DNA from: Actinomycetes bacterium
GTDB taxonomy: Bacteria > Actinomycetota > Acidimicrobiia > Acidimicrobiales > Bog-793
NCBI GenBank assembly: GCA_021785095.1
Contig: JAJYGM010000062.1
Location: forward strand, 1 to 9,605
Length of the DNA: 9,605 nt
Direction of reading: 5' to 3'
Shown one piece after another: positions 5,504 through 9,605 of the stretch. Numbering within the stretch: position 1 is the first letter of the stretch; each line of letters starts with the position of its first letter. The translations under genes and the position numbers were made by a program. The notes under the pieces were generated by a model. It had not been told where the DNA came from, made no database searches, and worked only from the letters and a program-made list of their open reading frames with translations.

Positions 5504-6616
5504 TCACGACGCGCCGCGCTCCAGGATCCGTGCGAGCACCTCGCTCGCCCGTTCGAGCGACTCGCGCGTCACGTGCTCGTCGGGATGGTGCGCGAGCAGG
5601 GGGTCGCCAGGGCCGAAGTTGGTGGCGGGGATCCCGTGCGCCCACATCGTCGCGACGTCGGTCCACCCGAGCTTCGCCTTCGGCGGCTGCCCGCTGTGTC
5701 CCACCAGCGCGTCGAGGAGCGGGTGGCTCAGCGCAGGCGGGGCGCCGTCGGCCGCGTCGACGAGCACCACACGGTCGCCGACCTCCTCGTCGAGCAACCC
5801 GCCGGCGAGCTCCGTCACGACTTCTCGTGCGGCGGACGCGTCGCGATCCGGGGCGAACCGGTGGTTGACGGTGAGGACCGCGTGGTCCGGCACGACGTTC
5901 CCGGCGACGCCGCCCGAGACGCCGACGGCCTGGAGCTGCTCGGTGAAGGCACAGCCGTCGAGCTCGATGGTGCGGCCGCTCCACGACGCGACGCGTGCGA
6001 GGAGGGGTGCGAGGCGGTGGATCGCGTTGCGTCCTTGGGACGGGCGAGCCGTGTGCGCCCGCACCCCGCCGAGGTGGATCTCCGCTCGCAAGGTCCCCTG
6101 GCAGCCTGCCTCCACGCGAGCGTCGGTCGGCTCGCAGAGCACCGCCGCGTCGGCCTCGAGGAGGTCCGGTCGCTCCCGCCACAGCTCGAGGAGCCCGTTC
6201 TCTGCGTGGGTCACTTCCTCCCGTGCGTACAGGCACCACGTGACGTCGATCGACGCGTTCTGCGACCTCGCGGCGAGGTCCAGGATGACGGCGACTCCGC
6301 CTTTCATGTCGCAGGCGCCGACGCCCCAGACCGCGCCGTCCCTCACGGTCGCAGTCTCGTTGCCGGCGGGCGGCACCGTGTCGAGGTGGCCGGCGACGAG
6401 GAGGCGCTGCGCACGGCCCAGCGACGTCCTCGCCACGACGTTGTCCCCCACGCGTGTCACCGCGAGCCACGGGAGCCGCGCGAGCTCGCGTGCCACGTGG
6501 TCCGCGAGCGCCGACTCCTGACGGCTCACCGAGGGGATCCCGACGAGCTCGGCCGTCGACGCGAGGAGATCCGGCGGGGCCGACGCCGGCGACGACGGTG
6601 ACGGCGACGGCGTCAC
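5504..6616 (-). CDS. dapE: Succinyl-diaminopimelate desuccinylase
   Basis: An M20-family dizinc hydrolase that cleaves N-succinyl-LL-2,6-diaminopimelate to LL-diaminopimelate and succinate in the mDAP/lysine pathway; cytoplasmic, 370 residues. Zinc-site motifs in order: GHLDT at 76-80 (His77, Asp79), CDMKGG at 102-107 (bridging Asp103), AREE at 131-134 (catalytic Glu133, ligand Glu134), CEPTD at 161-165 (Glu162), and the late AHHPDEHV at 342-349 with the last His ligand. VSGGVAGNVVPD at 233-244 is typical of the dimerisation lid. The GTG start at 6616 overlaps the dapD stop as GTGA, which fixes the start and indicates translational coupling. Residues 1-14 are a Ser/Pro-rich tail from a GACGGC-like simple sequence. 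The alternative, an ArgE-type deacetylase, is made unlikely by the adjacent dapD. Confidence 0.93.
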   Translation of the reverse strand: MTPSPSPSSPASAPPDLLASTAELVGIPSVSRQESALADHVARELARLPWLAVTRVGDNVVARTSLGRAQRLLVAGHLDTVPPAGNETATVRDGAVWGVGACDMKGGVAVILDLAARSQNASIDVTWCLYAREEVTHAENGLLELWRERPDLLEADAAVLCEPTDARVEAGCQGTLRAEIHLGGVRAHTARPSQGRNAIHRLAPLLARVASWSGRTIELDGCAFTEQLQAVGVSGGVAGNVVPDHAVLTVNHRFAPDRDASAAREVVTELAGGLLDEEVGDRVVLVDAADGAPPALSHPLLDALVGHSGQPPKAKLGWTDVATMWAHGIPATNFGPGDPLLAHHPDEHVTRESLERASEVLARILERGAS

Positions 6617-7437
6617 GCGGAGACCCCGTGGGAGCGCAGCAGCGCGTTCAGCTTCGCCTTGTCGTGGCGCTCCCCTTCCTCGAGCCGCTTGATGACGAGG
6701 ACGCACGCAAGGAAGAACTCGCCGCCCGGGTACACGCGCCGGCGCGCCGCGGACACCGCCACCGACCACGGCGGCACGACGCCCCGGGAGAGCTCCTCCC
6801 CGGTCTCGGCGTCGAAGACCGGGATCGTGGGGTTCAGGATGGTCCCAGCCCCGAGGACCGCGCCGCGCCCCACGCGCGCGCCATCGGTGACCATGCACCT
6901 GCTGCCGACGAACGCTGTGTCCTCGACGACAACCGGCACGGCGTTCGGGGGCTCGAGCACGCCCCCGATCCCCACGCCGCCCGACAGGTGCACGCGCGAG
7001 CCGACTTGCGCGCAGGACCCGACGGTCGCCCAGGTGTCCACCATCGTCTGCTCCCCCACGCGCGCGCCGACGTTCACGTACGAGGGCATGAGCACCACCC
7101 CCGGAGCGAGGTACGAGCCCCACCGGGCGGACGCCCCCGGCACGACGCGCACCTGCGCGCGCGCGAAGTCGCGCTTGAGCGGGAGCTTGTCGACGAACTC
7201 GAACGGTCCGACCTCAGAGGTCTCGAGCTCCCGGAGCCTGAAGAGGAGCAGGATCGCCTTCTTCAGCCACTCGTGGACGACCGTGGTCCCGTCGGGGGCC
7301 GTCTCGGCGACGCGGGCCACGCCGCGGTCCAACAGGTCCACCGCCTCGGTCACCGCGTCGCCCGCCTCGGTGTCCGCAGGGGAGAGCTCGTCCGCGCGTT
7401 CCCAGAGCTCCTCGATCCGCTGACGCAGCCTTTCCAT
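6613..7437 (-). CDS. dapD: Tetrahydrodipicolinate N-succinyltransferase
   Basis: Transfers succinyl from succinyl-CoA to tetrahydrodipicolinate, the first committed step of the succinylase route to meso-diaminopimelate and lysine; a cytoplasmic trimer in known members. From the ATG at 7437 it is 274 residues, the length I recall for the E. coli enzyme. N-terminal helical domain with VVHEWLKKAILLLFRL near 53-68, then left-handed beta-helix hexapeptide repeats including VLMPSYVNVGARVGEQTMVDTW (written here as overlapping parts: VLMPSYVNVG, EQTMVDTWATVGSCAQVG) and HLSGGVGIGGVLEP. These strings follow the proteobacterial-type DapD, not the longer mycobacterial type. The alternative GTG at 7479 would overlap the divergent methyltransferase gene. 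A -10-like TACAGT lies just upstream and no Shine-Dalgarno is seen, so translation may be leaderless. dapE follows with a 4-bp overlap. Confidence 0.95.
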   Translation of the reverse strand: MERLRQRIEELWERADELSPADTEAGDAVTEAVDLLDRGVARVAETAPDGTTVVHEWLKKAILLLFRLRELETSEVGPFEFVDKLPLKRDFARAQVRVVPGASARWGSYLAPGVVLMPSYVNVGARVGEQTMVDTWATVGSCAQVGSRVHLSGGVGIGGVLEPPNAVPVVVEDTAFVGSRCMVTDGARVGRGAVLGAGTILNPTIPVFDAETGEELSRGVVPPWSVAVSAARRRVYPGGEFFLACVLVIKRLEEGERHDKAKLNALLRSHGVSA

Positions 7438-7445
7438 GCGGCCAG

Positions 7446-7451
7446 ACTGTA
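7446..7451 (-). promoter_or_regulatory. Possible -10 element for leaderless dapD
   Basis: Minus-strand TACAGT matches TATAAT at four of six positions and ends 8 nt before the dapD ATG at 7437. With only 17 bp between the two divergent start codons there is no room for an ordinary leader, so a transcript beginning at or near the ATG is plausible. No -35 is recognisable. Inference from spacing. Confidence 0.35.
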
Positions 7452-7454
7452 CCG

Positions 7455-8060
7455 ATGAGCGACGTGACTCGGTGGACACGGGAGGACGTGCCGCGCGGCG
7501 ATGCCTACGACCGGCGTTTCCAGCAGCTGGAGGCTGCAGGGGCCGACGTCCACGGCGAGGCGGCGTTCGTCGCGTCCTTCACTCCGTCGTCGGTGCTCGA
7601 CGCGGGTTGCGGCACCGGCCGGGTCGCCATCGAGCTCGCACGCCGCGGCATCGACGTCGTCGGCGTCGACATCGACGGGGCGATGCTCGAGGCAGCCCGC
7701 AGGAAAGCGCCCGAGATCTCCTGGGTGCGCGCGGACCTCTCGACCTTCTCTCTCGGTCGGCGCTTCGATCTCGTCGTCATGGCCGGCAACGTGCTGCTGT
7801 TCGTCGCCCCCGGCACCGAGGCTCAGGTCGTCGGGCGCGCCTGCGCCCATCTCGTGCCGGGAGGCCGTCTCGTCGCGGGCTTCTCTCTCGGACCTCTCGC
7901 GGGCGGGATCACGCTCGCCGAGGGCGTCACCCTCGCCGACTACGACGAGATGGCGGCCGCTGCGGGCTTGGCTCTCGAGTCCCGCTTCGCCACCTGGGGA
8001 CGCGACCCGTTCGCGCCGGGCGGCGACTACGCGGTGAGCGTGCACCGATCACCGCAGTGA
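7455..8060 (+). CDS. Class I SAM-dependent methyltransferase
   Basis: A 201-residue soluble protein with the Rossmann-type methyltransferase fold. Motif I is VLDAGCGTG at 47-55 (SAM binding), the acidic end of strand beta2 is VGVDID at 69-74 (ribose-contacting Asp), motif post-I/II is WVRADLSTF at 90-98, and FDLVVMAGNVLLFV at 104-117 is the motif IV region, followed by LVPGGRLVAGF at 133-143. The acceptor substrate cannot be deduced; similar small methyltransferases act on metabolites or remain uncharacterised. The ATG at 7455 is 17 bp from the divergent dapD start, with no Shine-Dalgarno, again suggesting a leaderless message. The final SPQ-stop codons lie in the first copy of a 28-bp tandem repeat. 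A link to lysine synthesis is possible from position but unsupported by sequence. Confidence 0.88.
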   Translation: MSDVTRWTREDVPRGDAYDRRFQQLEAAGADVHGEAAFVASFTPSSVLDAGCGTGRVAIELARRGIDVVGVDIDGAMLEAARRKAPEISWVRADLSTFSLGRRFDLVVMAGNVLLFVAPGTEAQVVGRACAHLVPGGRLVAGFSLGPLAGGITLAEGVTLADYDEMAAAAGLALESRFATWGRDPFAPGGDYAVSVHRSPQ

Positions 8061-8146
8061 GATCGGCGGAGTGATCACGGCGCGGCGAGATCGCCGGAGT
8101 GATCACGGCGCGGCGAGATCGCCGGAGTGGTCACAGCGGAGTGAGC
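8047..8146. repeat. About 28-bp tandem repeat spanning the methyltransferase stop
   Basis: Four copies: a diverged 26-bp first copy (8047-8072), two identical 28-bp copies (8073-8100, 8101-8128) and a degenerate partial copy (8129-8146). The unit starts GATCACGGCGCGGCGAGATC. The first copy includes the last codons and the TGA (8058-8060) of the methyltransferase gene. The copy junctions form the perfect 8-bp palindrome GTGATCAC at 8071-8078 and 8099-8106, with a one-base variant GTGGTCAC at 8127-8134, so three near-identical palindromes recur every 28 bp. Each unit also holds the small inverted repeat GGCGA-GA-TCGCC. Confidence 0.9.
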
Positions 8147-8151
8147 CCAGC

Positions 8152-8167
8152 GGCGGTGGGCACCGCC
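8152..8167 (+). terminator. GC hairpin after the methyltransferase gene
   Basis: GGCGGT (8152-8157), loop GGGC and ACCGCC (8162-8167) form a perfect 6-bp stem with a four-base loop, just after the 28-bp repeat array and followed by C residues (a nine-C run covers 8166-8174). It is placed as a terminator would be for the methyltransferase transcript, but it lacks a T tract, so it is not a classical intrinsic terminator. Confidence 0.35.
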
Positions 8168-8170
8168 CCC

Positions 8171-8223
8171 CCCCGGTGATTCCCAGCCATCCCGGTGGTA
8201 GCATGAACGTTGCATCACCGGGG
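8171..8223. repeat. 10-bp perfect inverted repeat upstream of the S53 peptidase gene
   Basis: CCCCGGTGAT (8171-8180) and ATCACCGGGG (8214-8223) are exact reverse complements separated by 33 bases. The enclosed part carries a -10-like TAGCAT (8199-8204) and the small palindrome AACGTT (8206-8211). It could be an operator flanking a promoter or, if transcription starts upstream, a closing stem of a structured leader. The sequence alone does not decide between these. Confidence 0.6.
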
Positions 8224-8225
8224 AA

Positions 8226-8248
8226 GCGGTCGTCGGGGAAACGACCGC
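8226..8248 (+). promoter_or_regulatory. Stem-loop in the S53 peptidase leader
   Basis: GCGGTCGT (8226-8233), a 7-nt loop CGGGGAA and ACGACCGC (8241-8248) make a perfect 8-bp stem directly upstream of the purine-rich ribosome-binding segment (8249-8264). The loop and both flanks carry GGGGAA/GGGAAG-like purine strings. I do not recognise it as a known riboswitch class. Possible roles are mRNA stabilisation or translation control. Confidence 0.5.
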
Positions 8249-8264
8249 AGGGAAGATCAAGGGG

Positions 8265-9605
8265 ATGGGGATGGTCAGGATTCGAGCGCTCGTTGCGCTG
8301 TTCGCGCTCGTTGCAGCTGCGGGCGGAGGCGTTCTCGGCAGCGGGCGAGCGGGCGCGACAGCGCCAGGGAACGCGACAGCGTCAGGGAACCAAGGGCCGG
8401 TCACACGAACGTGCCAGGCGCCGAGGCCCGGCGGTGTGAGCTGTCTCGCACGGCCCGTTCAGCAGCTCGCTCCGTCGTACACAACACGCCCGACACCTTC
8501 GTCGGGGCTCTCACCGGGCGCCATCGCCACCGCGTACGGCTTCCCGCCGGCTGGCGGATCGGGAGAGACGATCGCGGTCGTGGACGCCTTCAACGATCCG
8601 ACAGCGACAACGGACCTCGCGGCCTTCTCCGCCGAGTACGGACTGCCGACCTGCTCCACCTCTGATGGTTGCTTCGCCAAGGTGAACGAGACGGGTGGCG
8701 GGACGTATCCCGCCACGACAAACCGTTGGGCGCTCGAGATGAGCCTCGACATCGAGTGGGCCCACGCGCTCGCCCCCTACGCGCGCATCCTCCTTGTCGA
8801 AGCGACGACGACAAGCTTCACAGACATGTTCGCGGCTGTCGGCTACGCGGCCCAGCACGCGCAGTACGTCTCGATGAGCTGGGGAGGGTCGGAGTTCTCC
8901 GCGGAGACGGGCTTCGACTCCACCTTCGCCTCCTACCCGGCCGTGAGCTTCTTCGCCGCCTCCGGAGACAGCGCCTCGAACGTCCTCTACCCGTCCTCCT
9001 CGCCTGACGTCGTCTCCGTCGGGGGGACGACGCTCACGGTGACAGCGTCGACGGGCGCCTGGAAGTCGGAGACCGCATGGTCGAGCGCTGGTGGCGGCTG
9101 CAGCGTCTACGAGGCTGCGAGCGCCGCGCAGCGCGCGTTCCCGACCTACGACCAGAGCGGCGCCAGCTGCAGCGGCTTTCGCGCCACCCCCGACGTGGCC
9201 TTCGACGCCAACCCGACAACCGGCGTCTCGGTGTACGACACGGTCGGGTACGGCGGCGGATGGTTCACCGTCGGCGGCACGAGCGTCTCCACGGTGATGA
9301 TGGCGGCACGCTCCGCCGACGCCTCCGCCCACGTCGACTCCACATACGTCTACGGTGCCACCATCCGTCTCTACAACGTGACCACAGGGAGCAACGGCCA
9401 TCCGTGCGAGACGGGGTACAACCTCTGCACCGGGCTCGGCAGCTGGAACACATCCGTCGGCGTCCTGAACGGCGCGACGACCGGGACGCTGTCGTTCACA
9501 CCCACCTCTGAGTCGCTGACCGCCGGGTCGCCGTCCGCGGCGGCCACGGTCCACCTGAGCGTCGCGGCACCCAGCAGCGGGCTCACCGTCTCCCTCTCCT
9601 CGACA
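8265..9605 (+). CDS. Secreted S53 (sedolisin-type) serine peptidase, 3' partial
   Basis: The frame is open through the right edge; 447 residues are visible. Residues 1-32 are a Sec signal (MVRIR, then a hydrophobic core, ending GRAGATA), so it is exported. The S53 domain follows from about 65: ETIAVVDAFNDPTATTDL at 101-118, catalytic Glu158/Asp162 in WALEMSLDIEWAHALAP, VSMSWGGSE at 202-210, oxyanion Asp235 in AASGDSASN, and nucleophile Ser340 in VGGTS. The family usually works at acid pH. Oddities: no pro-kumamolisin domain precedes it, the Pro normally found just after the nucleophile is replaced (GGTSVSTVMMAA), and the C-terminal calcium-site strings read NVTTGSNG and GYNLCTGLG with Asn where Asp is usual. 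After 405 a Ser/Thr-rich, Ig-like tail begins. AAGGGG six bases before the second ATG (8271) makes that an alternative start. Confidence 0.87.
   Translation, partial: MGMVRIRALVALFALVAAAGGGVLGSGRAGATAPGNATASGNQGPVTRTCQAPRPGGVSCLARPVQQLAPSYTTRPTPSSGLSPGAIATAYGFPPAGGSGETIAVVDAFNDPTATTDLAAFSAEYGLPTCSTSDGCFAKVNETGGGTYPATTNRWALEMSLDIEWAHALAPYARILLVEATTTSFTDMFAAVGYAAQHAQYVSMSWGGSEFSAETGFDSTFASYPAVSFFAASGDSASNVLYPSSSPDVVSVGGTTLTVTASTGAWKSETAWSSAGGGCSVYEAASAAQRAFPTYDQSGASCSGFRATPDVAFDANPTTGVSVYDTVGYGGGWFTVGGTSVSTVMMAARSADASAHVDSTYVYGATIRLYNVTTGSNGHPCETGYNLCTGLGSWNTSVGVLNGATTGTLSFTPTSESLTAGSPSAAATVHLSVAAPSSGLTVSLSST

Noticed and set aside
5573..6601. 342-residue plus-strand frame opposite dapE
   Set aside because: Low-complexity, no family features; dapE carries every zinc ligand on the other strand.
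8166..8174. Run of nine C residues as a possible sequencing error or phase-variable tract
   Set aside because: It lies outside any gene, so a length change would not switch a reading frame; accuracy cannot be judged from one sequence.
9320..9345. Frameshift suspected after the S53 nucleophile because the expected Pro is missing
   Set aside because: The frame stays open with recognisable family strings downstream (GSNG, TGLG), so a substitution is simpler than paired frameshifts.

Overview
This high-GC window reads as chromosomal housekeeping DNA from an actinobacterium. The evidence is GC-rich third codon positions, GTG starts, a Gram-positive/actinobacterial LexA box of the form CGAAC-N4-GTTCG, and the lexA / LysM gene / nrdR order known from Mycobacterium and Corynebacterium. 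The E. coli-type DapD and the secreted S53 peptidase would fit a deep-branching lineage such as Acidimicrobiia, but that placement is inference. I see no mobile element, tRNA, rRNA or CRISPR array.

Left part (1-2800): a complete DUF2332 gene (+) converges on dinB (-), which encodes DNA polymerase IV. The two stop codons are separated by a 22-bp tandem repeat. Middle part (2793-5469): a divergent SOS region. lexA reads rightward; leftward run a small membrane-anchored LysM protein (probably an SOS cell-division inhibitor of the YneA/DivS/Rv2719c kind), nrdR, a PIG-L deacetylase and dinB. Four LexA boxes lie between lexA and the LysM gene, placed on two recognisable promoters. dinB is therefore plausibly the last gene of a LexA-controlled leftward transcript. 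A 38-bp triplicated repeat separates the LysM gene from nrdR.

Right part (5504-9605): dapE and dapD (-) form a GTGA-overlapping operon for the succinylase branch of meso-diaminopimelate/lysine synthesis. A divergent class I methyltransferase gene starts only 17 bp from dapD. It is followed by a 28-bp tandem repeat, a GC hairpin and a structured leader. The window closes inside a secreted S53 (sedolisin-type) peptidase gene that runs off the right edge.

The most unusual pattern is that three unrelated genes (DUF2332, LysM, methyltransferase) each end inside the first copy of a different short tandem repeat. In each case the repeat unit contains the stop codon and is re-copied 2 to 4 times downstream. 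Unit lengths are 22, 38 and about 28 bp, none a multiple of three. A fourth tandem duplication (30 bp, in frame) lies in the dinB N-terminus. This looks like a genome-specific habit worth checking genome-wide.
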